64,000 nt of DNA from Flavobacterium sp. (GCF_030146175.1 NZ_JASLCE010000013.1:1-64000), one strand, 5' to 3'. Positions 25,493 through 34,121 are shown, numbered from the stretch's first letter. Numbers and translations: made by a program. Notes: generated by a model not told the origin, from the letters alone.

Positions 25493-26044
25493 TTATACTT
25501 GTTTATGATGCTTACAGTTCACCAGTAATTTCACCATTTGATCAAATTTCTGACGGTATTCATCCGTAAACGCGCCTTCGTGATCGTATAACGCTTTACG
25601 CGCAACCGGAACACTAAAAGGTAACGTCCACGCCCGTAGTGATTTGGCCACGGCATCCATATTCGTAATACCGTTCATCGCATGACTTCCATCGGCCCAA
25701 CAAACAAACCCGATCGTTTTATCCGTTAGATACGGTGTCGTTTCTTTCGAACTGACTTCCAACCAGTCAAGGCAATTTTTCATCACACCGGTCATTCCGC
25801 CGTGGTACAAAGGTGTTAACCAGACATGTATATCCGCATTGCGAAATACATGTGCCATCATCTCCACCGATTTTGGCACCGTATTCAGGGTTACGTCAAA
25901 AAGTGGAATTCCGGAATCCGGCAGATTAAAAACGGTAACATTTGCCCCGGTCGCTTCGAATTCGGTTTTAAAATAATCGGCAATTTTATGTGAGGTCGCA
26001 TTGGATCTTCTTTCCAAAGCGCCGTTAAATACAAGTACATTCAT
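25493..26044 (-). CDS. NAD(P)H-dependent FMN reductase family protein
   Basis: 183 residues with a flavodoxin-like fold of the NADPH-dependent FMN reductase/azoreductase type. MNVLVFNGALERRSNATSHKIADYF gives the phosphate-binding loop. WLTPLYHGGMTGVMKNCLDWL is the family's conserved P-L-Y-x-G-x-x-x-G-x-x-K-N-x-x-D-W segment. VCWADGSHAMNG follows. It is cytosolic. It follows the DUF2480 gene by 16 bp and is probably co-transcribed with it, under the SufR-facing promoter. A link to Fe-S or redox stress is inferred from that context. Confidence 0.87.
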   Translation of the reverse strand: MNVLVFNGALERRSNATSHKIADYFKTEFEATGANVTVFNLPDSGIPLFDVTLNTVPKSVEMMAHVFRNADIHVWLTPLYHGGMTGVMKNCLDWLEVSSKETTPYLTDKTIGFVCWADGSHAMNGITNMDAVAKSLRAWTLPFSVPVARKALYDHEGAFTDEYRQKFDQMVKLLVNCKHHKQV

Positions 26045-26060
26045 AAATCACAGTAATTGG

Positions 26061-26564
26061 TTAATATTTCCGGATCACTTTGGGCAATCCCGGTTCGCCA
26101 TATAGCAATGTGGCAACTTTACCGGCCAGAATAGTGCTTACGCAAATATAAAGTGCATCCGGTATATGTTCGCTGGCCTTAACAGCCACTTTTTTATCAA
26201 AATATAAAGACAAATCGGCATTTTCGACCGACTTTTCCCAGCTTTTTATCAGGTGTTCCTTTTCCGTCCCGTAGGCAATTGATACGGCAAAAGGCTTTAA
26301 TTTTGTCGTGATCAACATATAAACCCATTGTGGAATAATCGCATCAACAGAACAAACAACTGACACTGCTTTACCCGAATAGTCTTCCCAATTTACGGAA
26401 TCCATCGCAGTTCTGAAACTTTTTTCTACAATGATCAATTCTTCATATAAGTAGGTTTTTATATCAAATGTTACAAAAGTCATCGTCGGACGGTAGACTT
26501 CTAAATCCAGTCGTAAAATCCCGGAAGCCGTCACTTTATTTTCTATGGTCGCATCTTCTGTCAT
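26061..26564 (-). CDS. DUF2480 family protein
   Basis: 167 residues, no signal peptide. It matches the DUF2480 pattern, from memory: ENKVTASGILRLDLEVYRP, FDIKTYLYEELIIVEKSFR and VCSVDAIIPQWVYMLITTKL. In Bacteroidota this family is normally encoded among the suf iron-sulfur assembly genes. Its divergent partner here is a SufR-like regulator, which fits. The biochemical role is unknown. Its promoter at 26668-26675 overlaps the operator-like palindrome. Confidence 0.86.
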   Translation of the reverse strand: MTEDATIENKVTASGILRLDLEVYRPTMTFVTFDIKTYLYEELIIVEKSFRTAMDSVNWEDYSGKAVSVVCSVDAIIPQWVYMLITTKLKPFAVSIAYGTEKEHLIKSWEKSVENADLSLYFDKKVAVKASEHIPDALYICVSTILAGKVATLLYGEPGLPKVIRKY

Positions 26565-26667
26565 AATCCAAGCGAATCCAATTGTACCTTATAAATAGCC
26601 TTAAACCACGAAGTTCGCGCTAATCCTGTAAAGATACAATCGCTGTTTATTATTTTTGATTCTGAAG

Positions 26668-26675
26668 CAAATGTA
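26668..26675 (-). promoter_or_regulatory. Promoter of the DUF2480 operon (TTG-N19-TACATTTG)
   Basis: On the minus strand TACATTTG matches TAnnTTTG exactly. TTG (plus-strand CAA at 26695-26697) lies 19 bp upstream. The TTG falls inside the inverted repeat at 26688-26715. Confidence 0.7.
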
Positions 26676-26676
26676 G

Positions 26677-26684
26677 TAAATTTG
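26677..26684 (+). promoter_or_regulatory. Promoter of the SufR-like gene (TTG-N18-TAAATTTG)
   Basis: TTG at 26656-26658 and TAAATTTG at 26677-26684 fit the Bacteroidota consensus. Transcription would start near 26690, within the palindrome. Confidence 0.7.
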
Positions 26685-26687
26685 CCT

Positions 26688-26715
26688 AATAAACCAAATA
26701 ATCACTTTGTTTATT
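26688..26715. promoter_or_regulatory. Operator-like inverted repeat shared by divergent promoters
   Basis: AATAAACCAAA and TTTGTTTATT form a near-perfect dyad with a 7-bp centre, ending one base before the ATG at 26716. It covers the start region of the SufR-like gene and the -33 element of the DUF2480 promoter. One bound dimer could repress both. Confidence 0.6.
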
Positions 26716-27354
26716 ATGGAAATTAAATTACCGGAAAACGAAAGAGCCTTATGGATCTTAAAAACCAAAGGCCCGCTTTCTGTTATAACCCTGGCCAAAG
26801 AACTGAATGTGACCACCGAAGGTGCGCGTTTTAATATTTTAAAGCTCGCTTCCGAGGGATTGGTACTATCGGAAACGGTTTCCAAAGGACGCGGCCGACC
26901 GCAGCAAATCTGGTCGCTTACCGCTACCGGTAATTCCCGTTTTCCGGATACGCATGCCGATCTGACGGTAAAACTGATCCAGAAAACAAGGGAAATACTT
27001 GGCGAAAAAGCACTGGATGCCGTTATCGAAGCGCATTCGGCAGAAATTCGGAACAGCTATCTAAACGCCGTATCCGGGGTAGATGCACTTGAAAAACGCA
27101 TTCAGATTTTAACCGAAATCCGGAACAACGAAGGTTATATGGCTGGCTATACCCAAGAGGATGATCATTTTTTAATATACGAAAACCACTGCCCGATTTG
27201 CGCTGCAGCTACGATATGTCAGGGGTTTTGCCGATCCGAATTAGAAACTTTTCAGGCTGTTTTAGGCGAAAAAACAACCGTAGAACGTCTGGATCATATT
27301 GTTTCCGGTGCGACGCGTTGTACCTATAAAGTCAGTATCAAAAAGAATCGGTAA
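26716..27354 (+). CDS. SufR-like iron-sulfur transcriptional regulator
   Basis: 212 residues from the ATG at 26716; an in-frame TTG at 26707 lies inside the operator. Residues ~10-70 are a winged helix: KTKGPLSVITLAKELNVTTEGARFNILKLASEGLV with the wing ETVSKGRGRPQQIWSLT, as in DeoR/ArsR-like SufR proteins. The C-terminal third has Cys159, 162, 168, 172 and 202 (CPICAAATICQGFC ... TRC), consistent with a bound Fe-S cluster. SufR is known as a repressor of suf genes in cyanobacteria and actinobacteria. Here it probably represses itself and the DUF2480 operon. Confidence 0.83.
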   Translation: MEIKLPENERALWILKTKGPLSVITLAKELNVTTEGARFNILKLASEGLVLSETVSKGRGRPQQIWSLTATGNSRFPDTHADLTVKLIQKTREILGEKALDAVIEAHSAEIRNSYLNAVSGVDALEKRIQILTEIRNNEGYMAGYTQEDDHFLIYENHCPICAAATICQGFCRSELETFQAVLGEKTTVERLDHIVSGATRCTYKVSIKKNR

Positions 27355-27404
27355 CCAATTAATACCCTGTTTACATCCAAAATCTCATAAAAAAATAAAT
27401 GTTG

Positions 27405-27412
27405 TATCTTTG
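27405..27412 (+). promoter_or_regulatory. -7 element TATCTTTG of the RNA helicase gene
   Basis: An exact TAnnTTTG match 17 bp before the ATG at 27430. Confidence 0.6.
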
Positions 27413-27429
27413 CCGAAAATAGACACTGT

Positions 27430-28776
27430 ATGACCACTTTCGAGCAATTTAATCTTCCCAAATCCTTACAAAAAGCTATAGACGAGATAGGATTGACTAC
27501 GCCTACTCCAATCCAGGAGCGTTCTTTTCCGGTAATTATGTCGGGACGGGATATGATGGGAATTGCCCAAACCGGTACGGGTAAAACCTTTGCCTACCTG
27601 TTACCAATTTTAAAACAGTGGAAATTTACGCCAACGCACACTCCAAAAGTAGTGATCATCGTACCTACAAGAGAATTGGTAGTTCAGGTGGCGGAAGAAG
27701 TTGAAAAACTATCCAAATACATGTCTGTCCGCGTATTGGGTGTATACGGAGGTGTAAACATCAACACACAGAAAACTTCGGTTTACGAAGGTGTAGACAT
27801 TTTAGTAGCCACACCGGGACGATTAATGGATCTTGCCTTAGATAATGTTGTTCGTTTTGACGAAATGCAAAAGCTGGTCATCGACGAGTTTGACGAAATC
27901 CTGAACCTAGGGTTCCGTTTTCAGATCACGTCTATTTTATCGATGATGAAACCGAAACGTCAGAATATTTTATTCTCGGCGACCATGACGGATGAAGTAG
28001 ATGAATTACTGGACGAATATTTCGATTTCCCGGAAGAAGTTTCCCTGGCACCATCCGGAACACCGTTGGAAAAAATACGTCAGATCGCATACCATGTACC
28101 GAATTTCCTAACCAAAGTAAATCTTTTAAAACATTTACTAACGGAAGACGATAGCCTGGAACGCATCTTGGTATTCGTAAATAACAAAAGAGTTGCCGAT
28201 ATCCTGATGGAACATTTGGACGAAGACTTTTCGGGTCAGTTTGGAGTAATCCATTCCAACAAATCCCAGAATTACCGTTTGAATACCATGGCCGAATTTC
28301 AGGAAGGAAACCTTCGCGGTATCGTAACCACCGATATTATGGCGCGTGGATTGGATATTTCGGATATTACCCACGTGATTAACATGCAATTTTCGGAAGT
28401 TCCGGAACAATATATCCACCGTATCGGACGTACCGGTCGTGCCGATAAAGAAGGTATTGCCATTAGCCTTATCGATCCGAAAGAAGAAGAATTCCAGGTT
28501 GAATCCGAATTACTAATGGAAAAAGAACTGGAAATCTTAGAAATACCGGCATCGGTAACAATCGAAGAAAAAAGACTGGAGTTTGAAAAGGAAAAACAAA
28601 AAGTAAAATTCCTTTTAAAGAGAACCAAACTTGATGGTGGCGGTGCTTTTCACGATAAATCCGACAAAAACAAAAAAGTAAACCTTGGTGGTCCGGGCAA
28701 ACGAAACCCGCGAAAAACAAAACCGCGTAACCGTGCTGTAGAAAAGAACAGAGCCGCCAAACGAAAAAAGAAATAA
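27430..28776 (+). CDS. DEAD-box family ATP-dependent RNA helicase (DEFD variant)
   Basis: 448 residues. The helicase motifs appear in order: Q motif (FEQFNLPKSLQKAIDEIGLTTPTPIQ), motif I AQTGTGKT, Ia PTRELV, Ib TPGR, II as DEFD (residues 152-155) instead of DEAD, III SAT, IV-V (VFVNNKRVAD, TTDIMARGLDI) and VI HRIGRTGRA. A highly basic tail follows (KRNPRKTKPRNRAVEKNRAAKRKKK), probably for RNA binding. It likely remodels ribosomal or cold-stress RNA. Replacement of Ala by Phe in motif II is unusual outside this lineage. Confidence 0.94.
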   Translation: MTTFEQFNLPKSLQKAIDEIGLTTPTPIQERSFPVIMSGRDMMGIAQTGTGKTFAYLLPILKQWKFTPTHTPKVVIIVPTRELVVQVAEEVEKLSKYMSVRVLGVYGGVNINTQKTSVYEGVDILVATPGRLMDLALDNVVRFDEMQKLVIDEFDEILNLGFRFQITSILSMMKPKRQNILFSATMTDEVDELLDEYFDFPEEVSLAPSGTPLEKIRQIAYHVPNFLTKVNLLKHLLTEDDSLERILVFVNNKRVADILMEHLDEDFSGQFGVIHSNKSQNYRLNTMAEFQEGNLRGIVTTDIMARGLDISDITHVINMQFSEVPEQYIHRIGRTGRADKEGIAISLIDPKEEEFQVESELLMEKELEILEIPASVTIEEKRLEFEKEKQKVKFLLKRTKLDGGGAFHDKSDKNKKVNLGGPGKRNPRKTKPRNRAVEKNRAAKRKKK

Positions 28777-28816
28777 TTGGTACCCGAAGTAATGTCGAAA
28801 ACTAAAAACTAATTAC

Positions 28817-28824
28817 TATTTTTG
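28817..28824 (+). promoter_or_regulatory. -7 element TATTTTTG of the BatA/dihydroorotase operon
   Basis: An exact TAnnTTTG match 17 bp before the ATG at 28842. Confidence 0.6.
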
Positions 28825-28841
28825 ACAAACATTAAAATACA

Positions 28842-30767
28842 ATGCAATTCAAACACCCTGAAATTCTGTATTTCCTCTTTCTATTGGTTATACCAATTCT
28901 GGTTCATTTATTTCAATTGCGTCGTTTTAAAAAAGAATACTTCACCAATGTTCGCTTCCTGAAAGAAGTCAGTATCCAGACACGAAAGAGTTCCCAAATA
29001 AAAAAATGGTTATTGCTTTGTACGCGATTACTATTGCTCGCCTGTTTGATTCTGGCTTTTGCACAACCTTTTTTTAACGCAAAAGACTCCAAAAATACAG
29101 CTAACGAAATGGTAATCCTTTTGGACAATTCCTTTTCGATGCAAGCCAAAGGCAACCGCGGTGAATTACTAAAAAGAGCCGTACAGGATCTTTTGGAAAA
29201 CACTCCGGACAATCAGCGGTTTTCATTACTAACCAATACCGAAGCGTTTTGGGATACCGATATCCGTTCGATTCAAAAAGAATTACAATCATTATCGTAC
29301 AGCTCGGCTCCTTTCCGACTTGATTTTTTACGAAACAAAGTCGAAGCTAAAAAACACAATGTTCCGAAAGATATTGTGATCATTACCGATGCCGTACAAG
29401 CCGATCAAAACGCGGCGGTCATTCAGGAACAAAGTCCGGTCTATTGTATCATTCCAAAGGCCGAAAATAAAAACAATATCAGCATTGATAAGGTTTCGAT
29501 CAACCAGCAATCCGACGATTTTTACGAGATCAAAGTAGCGTTAAGTGCTTATGGCGAATTGCAATCCGAAATTCCGATGGCGGTTTATAACGGTAAAAAT
29601 CTGGTTGCTAAAACCGTAATTACGTTTGATACACCGAAAAAAAGCATCGTATTCAATCTTCCGAAAAAAGATTTTCACGGTTATGTTTCTCTGGAAGACA
29701 ACAGCCTAACCTACGACAATACGTATTATTTCAGCATTTCGAAACCGGAAAAATCCAATGTAATTGCCATTGGTGATGCCGACAAAAATGCCTTTTTATC
29801 GCGGATTTATACTCCGGATGAATTCCAATACAAAAATACCACGCTAAGCACACTCGATTATAATGCACTCGACAAACAAGACGCGATTATTATAAACGAA
29901 TTAAAAGAAATTCCGCAGGCGTTAACCACTACCTTAAAGGCTTTTTACGACAAAGGCGGTACAATTGTGGTAATCCCGGCAGCGGAAACATCAGTACAAA
30001 ATCTGACTGCATTTTCCGGGAATTTCGGAATTACCAAAATCGGTTCGTTACAAAATACACCGAAACAAATCACGAAAATAGCCTTTAACCATCCGCTATA
30101 CCAAACCGTATTCGAAAAGAAAACCGACAATTTTCAATATCCGAAAGTCAATACTACTTTTACGATTGGCGGTAATCCGGCCGGTATTTTAAGTTACGAC
30201 GATCAGACGCCGTTTTTGAGCTCCGTTACCAATAAAATCGGAATGTTATACCTGTTTGCCGCACCGATAAATAAAACAAACAGTAACTTTCAAAACTCCC
30301 CGTTAATTGTGCCTACTTTTTACAACATGGCACAAAATAATCAGAAAACCGGAATATCCGAATTTACAATCGGAGACAATCAAAGTCTGATATTGGACGT
30401 TATCTTATCGAAAGATGAAGTCGTAACGGTTCAAAACGAAAAATCGGATTTTATCCCAATGCAACAGATCCTAAACAACAAGATCAAACTGGACTTTGGA
30501 GACTATCCGGAACAATCGGGAAATTATGCTATCGCGAAAGGAAATACGCTACTGAAAAACATTAGTTTTAATCATGCCCGTACCGAAAGCGATCTGAGCC
30601 TGCACAACGAAAACATTTACGATAAATATACTAAAACCGACTCCATTGCCACTGTTTACAACGATATCCATTCGACGCGAACAGCCAGTGAAGCCTGGAA
30701 GTATTTTATCATCGCAACACTACTATTTTTATTACTAGAACTACTGATCCAAAAATTCGTAAAATGA
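28842..30767 (+). CDS. BatA-type membrane protein with VWA-like domain
   Basis: 641 residues. The N-terminus is the BatA/aerotolerance signature: MQFKHPEILYFLFLLVIPILVHLFQLRRF, then LLLCTRLLLLACLILAFAQPFF, giving two TM helices. A VWA-like domain follows with MIDAS-type MVILLDNSFSMQAKG and DIVIITDAVQ. A third TM helix lies at the C-terminus (YFIIATLLFLLLELLIQKFV). The domain order leaves a large part of the protein extracytoplasmic. Bat proteins are linked to envelope integrity and oxidative stress, but the role of this branch is unknown. Its stop overlaps the next gene's start by 4 bp. Confidence 0.88.
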   Translation: MQFKHPEILYFLFLLVIPILVHLFQLRRFKKEYFTNVRFLKEVSIQTRKSSQIKKWLLLCTRLLLLACLILAFAQPFFNAKDSKNTANEMVILLDNSFSMQAKGNRGELLKRAVQDLLENTPDNQRFSLLTNTEAFWDTDIRSIQKELQSLSYSSAPFRLDFLRNKVEAKKHNVPKDIVIITDAVQADQNAAVIQEQSPVYCIIPKAENKNNISIDKVSINQQSDDFYEIKVALSAYGELQSEIPMAVYNGKNLVAKTVITFDTPKKSIVFNLPKKDFHGYVSLEDNSLTYDNTYYFSISKPEKSNVIAIGDADKNAFLSRIYTPDEFQYKNTTLSTLDYNALDKQDAIIINELKEIPQALTTTLKAFYDKGGTIVVIPAAETSVQNLTAFSGNFGITKIGSLQNTPKQITKIAFNHPLYQTVFEKKTDNFQYPKVNTTFTIGGNPAGILSYDDQTPFLSSVTNKIGMLYLFAAPINKTNSNFQNSPLIVPTFYNMAQNNQKTGISEFTIGDNQSLILDVILSKDEVVTVQNEKSDFIPMQQILNNKIKLDFGDYPEQSGNYAIAKGNTLLKNISFNHARTESDLSLHNENIYDKYTKTDSIATVYNDIHSTRTASEAWKYFIIATLLFLLLELLIQKFVK

Positions 30768-32020
30768 ATGTAATTCTTAAAAACGCAACGATCATCGATA
30801 CCGACAGTCCGTATCACAACCAAAAAACGGACCTGAAAATTATCGATGGTACTATCCGTACTATCGGATCGAACCTTTCGAATGAAGAAGGCGCCGCCGT
30901 TATCGAACTGGAGAATCTCCACGTTTCCCAAGGGTGGTTTGACAGCTCCGTATCGCTTGGCGAACCGGGCTATGAAGAAAGAGAAACGATTGCCAACGGA
31001 CTGAATGTTGCCGCCAGAAGCGGTTTTACCGATATAGCGTTACAACCCAATTCCGCTCCTGTAGTGGACAATCAGACCGAAGTTAATTTTGTATTACACA
31101 AAGCCCGGGAAGCCGCCACACAATTACACCCGATTGGCGCACTGACCAAAAACAGCGAAGGAAAAGACCTGGCCGAATTATTCGACATGACCAATGCCGG
31201 TGCTGTGGCTTTTGGCGATTATAACAAAAGTCTGGACAACGCCAACCTGTTAAAAATCGGATTGCAATATGCTCAGGATTTTAACGGACTGATCATCGCT
31301 TATTGTCAGGATGAAAAAATAAAAGGAAACGGAGTGGTAAACGAAGGTATCGTGAGTACGCGTCTTGGATTAAAAGGAATTCCGACACTGACCGAAGAAA
31401 TCCACGTAGCCCGTAACCTTTTCCTATTGGAATACACCGGTGGAAAACTACATATCCCAACCGTATCTACGGCAAAATCCGTATCTTTAATACGCGAAGC
31501 CAAAGCGAAAGGTTTAAACGTGAGCTGTAGTGTTGCAGTACACCATTTGGTGATGACCGACGAAAAATTAACCGGTTTTGACACCCGTTATAAAGTGACA
31601 CCACCTTTACGCGACGAAAAAGAAAGACAAGCCTTGATTGCCGGCGTTATTGATGGTACGATCGATATGATCACTTCCGATCACAATCCGTTGGATATCG
31701 AACATAAAAAAATGGAATTCGACAATGCCAAAAACGGAACTATTGGTATGGAAAGTGCTTTCGGAGCGTTATTAGCCGTACTTCCAATCGACATCATCGT
31801 AGCCCGCTTAACCGCCGGAAAAGCACTATTCGGATTAAAAAAACAATCGATAAACGTCGATCACAAAGCGAGTCTGAGTTTATTTACAACCGAAGGAACA
31901 TGGGAATTTACCAAAGCTCATATTCTTTCCAAATCTAAAAATTCCGCTTTTCTGGGACAACCGATGAAAGGGAAAGCTTATGGAATTTACAACCACGGAA
32001 AATTAATCCTAAACGAATAA
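30764..32020 (+). CDS. Dihydroorotase-family protein lacking metal ligands
   Basis: 418 residues of amidohydrolase superfamily, closest to class I dihydroorotase (PyrC). The conserved frame is present: NLHVSQGWFDSSVSLGEPGYEERETI, HIPTVSTAKSVSLIREAKAKGL and PPLRDEKERQALI. The DxHxHxREPG motif reads D60-S-S-V-S-L-G-E-P-G, so both metal-binding His (now S62 and S64) and the substrate Arg (now G66) are gone, and SDHNPL replaces the usual TDHAPH. It is likely inactive as a dihydroorotase, perhaps a structural partner of aspartate transcarbamoylase like PyrC' of Pseudomonas. It overlaps the BatA gene by 4 bp. Confidence 0.88.
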   Translation: MNVILKNATIIDTDSPYHNQKTDLKIIDGTIRTIGSNLSNEEGAAVIELENLHVSQGWFDSSVSLGEPGYEERETIANGLNVAARSGFTDIALQPNSAPVVDNQTEVNFVLHKAREAATQLHPIGALTKNSEGKDLAELFDMTNAGAVAFGDYNKSLDNANLLKIGLQYAQDFNGLIIAYCQDEKIKGNGVVNEGIVSTRLGLKGIPTLTEEIHVARNLFLLEYTGGKLHIPTVSTAKSVSLIREAKAKGLNVSCSVAVHHLVMTDEKLTGFDTRYKVTPPLRDEKERQALIAGVIDGTIDMITSDHNPLDIEHKKMEFDNAKNGTIGMESAFGALLAVLPIDIIVARLTAGKALFGLKKQSINVDHKASLSLFTTEGTWEFTKAHILSKSKNSAFLGQPMKGKAYGIYNHGKLILNE

Positions 32021-32023
32021 AAG

Positions 32024-32350
32024 ATGCAAAATACTGTAGAGCAAGGCAAAACAACCGCTATTATCAGCTATATCACTATTATCGGAACCATTATCGCTAT
32101 TTTTATGAATATGGAAACCAAAAATCCATTTGCCGGTTTTCACATTCGTCAGGCATTTGGTACACACCTGGCTTTTTATGTCCTGGCATATTTTGTAGGA
32201 TATGCCGATAGCTGGATGGCTTCTTCTGCATTTTTTATCTTCTTTTTTGTTCTTTGGGCCTATGGAATCGTAGGTGCCTTCCAAAATGAAATGAAAGTCA
32301 CTCCTATCCTGGGAAAATATTTCCAGGACTGGTTTAAAAATTTAGCATAA
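32024..32350 (+). CDS. Small membrane protein, DUF4870-like
   Basis: 108 residues. Three hydrophobic helices are visible: IISYITIIGTIIAIFMN, FGTHLAFYVLAYFVGYA and ASSAFFIFFFVLWAYGIVGAF. The pattern helix - N-P-F-x-x-F-H-I-R-Q-A-F - helix - helix resembles DUF4870/Tic20-like import-component proteins of unknown function. It sits between the dihydroorotase-like gene (3 bp) and the esterase gene (1 bp), so it belongs to the same transcript. Confidence 0.8.
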   Translation: MQNTVEQGKTTAIISYITIIGTIIAIFMNMETKNPFAGFHIRQAFGTHLAFYVLAYFVGYADSWMASSAFFIFFFVLWAYGIVGAFQNEMKVTPILGKYFQDWFKNLA

Positions 32351-32351
32351 A

Positions 32352-33002
32352 ATGAGTCTATCGTTATTTCACCTCGTTAGAGAACCCAAAATCAAATCGG
32401 ATAAAAATCCGTTATTATTGTTATTACACGGATACGGCAGCAATGAAGAAGATCTGTTTTCATTTGCTTCGGAACTTCCGGACAATTATTATGTTATTTC
32501 TGCACGGGCACCGCATCCGATGCCGCCTTACGGAAATGCCTGGTATAGTATCCACTTTGATAGTGATGCCAATAAATTTTCGGATGACGACGAGGCGATC
32601 GAATCCCGCGCGCTTATTGCTAAATTTATCGATGAATTAATCGAAACCTACCCTATTGATCCGACAAAAGTTACTTTAGTTGGTTTTAGTCAGGGTGCAA
32701 TTTTAAGTTATGCCGTTGCTTTATCCGATCCGGAAAAAATACAACGCGTAGTCGCTTTAAGCGGTTATATTAATCCGGCGATTTTGGTCGATGGTTATGC
32801 CGATAAAGCACTTTCAAAGCTTCAATTTTTTATTTCCCACGGAACAGTCGATCAGGTTATTCCGGTAGAATGGGCTCGAAAAGCCCCAGAATTTTTAAGA
32901 GCTTTGGGACTGGATGTTGTTTATAACGAATATCCGGTAGGACATGGTGTCGCTCCGCAAAACTTCTACGATTTTAAAAACTGGTTGCAACAAACCTTAT
33001 AA
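32352..33002 (+). CDS. Alpha/beta hydrolase, phospholipase/carboxylesterase family
   Basis: 216 residues, cytosolic. LLLLHGYGSNEEDLFSFASEL gives the oxyanion-hole HGxG. VTLVGFSQGAILSYAVALS holds the nucleophile Ser in GFSQG. ISHGTVDQVIPVEWA gives the acid Asp, and YPVGHGV the His, so the catalytic triad is complete. This is the carboxylesterase 2/YpfH-like group acting on short acyl esters. It is the last gene of the four-gene operon and is followed at once by a terminator. Confidence 0.92.
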   Translation: MSLSLFHLVREPKIKSDKNPLLLLLHGYGSNEEDLFSFASELPDNYYVISARAPHPMPPYGNAWYSIHFDSDANKFSDDDEAIESRALIAKFIDELIETYPIDPTKVTLVGFSQGAILSYAVALSDPEKIQRVVALSGYINPAILVDGYADKALSKLQFFISHGTVDQVIPVEWARKAPEFLRALGLDVVYNEYPVGHGVAPQNFYDFKNWLQQTL

Positions 33003-33008
33003 TAAACT

Positions 33009-33038
33009 AAAAAGTCCGGTAATCACCGGACTTTTTTA
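33009..33038. terminator. Bidirectional terminator
   Basis: AAAAAGTCCGGT and ACCGGACTTTTTT pair around AATC, between the plus gene ending at 33002 and the minus gene ending at 33036. Confidence 0.87.
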
Positions 33039-33542
33039 TTGTTCGGGATTATCACTTCCCGTTACTTGTTTTTCTTCAGTTAAGGCACCTTTATATTTTA
33101 CGATTCCTTTTTCGATCAGTTTTAAACCGTCACCGGTTTCCAATGTCCAACCTTCTCCGTGGTAAGGTTTACCTTCTTTTTCACGTGTCAGGATAACCGA
33201 ATTGTTTCTGTCCGGCAAAAACAATTCCGCCCGATCACCATCTTTTTCGAAGGTTACAAATCCACTGATAATTGGTTCTTCGATTTCTTCTTCCTCGTCA
33301 ACAGTAGTTTCTTTTACCGGATTTAGACGAAAACCTTCTTCGAACACACGAATACAATCATTTTTAAGTACCGACCAACGATAACCGGCAGAACCAACAC
33401 ATCCGTGTTCGTCTCTGTCGGTCCCTAAAACCATCGGTTTAGGACTCACTACAACTTCTTTTTCGTCATCGTGTTTTTTCATGATATAATCACAGGATAC
33501 GAAAAGAAAACTGCATAAAAGTAAGGGCAATATTTTTTTCAT
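33036..33542 (-). CDS. Lipoprotein of unknown function
   Basis: 168 residues from the ATG at 33542, where a lipoprotein signal begins (MKKILPLLLCSFLFVSC, lipid Cys17); the frame is open upstream to 33575 without signal character. VLGTDRDEHGCVGSAGYRWSVLKNDCIRVFEEG has two Cys and a compact fold reminiscent of small lysozyme-inhibitor-like or DUF333-type proteins. An acidic linker (DEEEEIEEP) leads to a beta-rich C-terminal domain (FVTFEKDGDRAELFLPD ... GEGWTLETGDGLKL) like MliC-type folds. The function is not assigned. Confidence 0.78.
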   Translation of the reverse strand: MKKILPLLLCSFLFVSCDYIMKKHDDEKEVVVSPKPMVLGTDRDEHGCVGSAGYRWSVLKNDCIRVFEEGFRLNPVKETTVDEEEEIEEPIISGFVTFEKDGDRAELFLPDRNNSVILTREKEGKPYHGEGWTLETGDGLKLIEKGIVKYKGALTEEKQVTGSDNPEQ

Positions 33543-33618
33543 GCTATTATCTTTTTGCTTCAAAACGGTTTCCAAAAAGGAAACCCTGTTGAAACTTTAA
33601 AGTTACAAAATAATCATA

Positions 33619-34116
33619 TTATTGTACGGTATTGGCAAACAAAATCGCATCAATACGCTCGAAATCCGTAGGCTTATCTTCATTATGAAAATATTTTAAC
33701 AGGACTTCTCCTCTAGCCGATCCGCTGTAAAAGTCGGCTATAATCCAACGGTGATTTAGTATTTTTATTTTACTGATAATAAATTTATTTCCGTTAATCG
33801 GCTCATAAGGTACCAAACGGTTACCGGTTTTGGCATCGTTAAGAGTTACCAGATCTTCTTTTACTTTGGCTGCGACTTTAGCCACATCATAACGCGAGAA
33901 ATATTCCTGTGCATCGTCGTCAAAATCCAAAGAAAAATAATCGCTGTCATTTTTTTCTTCTTTCAGAGTATTGATGGAATCCCGAACTTTTGTGATACGG
34001 GTTTTGGCATTTTCAAGTTCTTGTCCTTGTGTTTTGAGGATTTTATTCGAGTTCATATACTGAAAAATATTAAACAGTAATGACAGGATAAAAAGATAGA
34101 GTATCGCTTTTTTCAT
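33619..34116 (-). CDS. Membrane-anchored protein with coiled-coil segment
   Basis: 165 residues. One N-terminal TM helix (AILYLFILSLLFNIFQYM) is followed by a coiled-coil stretch to about residue 60 (NSNKILKTQGQELENAKTRITKVRDSINTLKEEK). A globular periplasmic domain with alternating beta segments follows (KFIISKIKILNHRWIIADFYSG). The body resembles small hydrolase- or binding-type domains of Flavobacteria, but I do not recognise a named family. The stop of the metallo-hydrolase gene upstream is 5 bp away, so they are co-transcribed. Confidence 0.75.
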   Translation of the reverse strand: MKKAILYLFILSLLFNIFQYMNSNKILKTQGQELENAKTRITKVRDSINTLKEEKNDSDYFSLDFDDDAQEYFSRYDVAKVAAKVKEDLVTLNDAKTGNRLVPYEPINGNKFIISKIKILNHRWIIADFYSGSARGEVLLKYFHNEDKPTDFERIDAILFANTVQ

Positions 34117-34121
34117 AGTGG

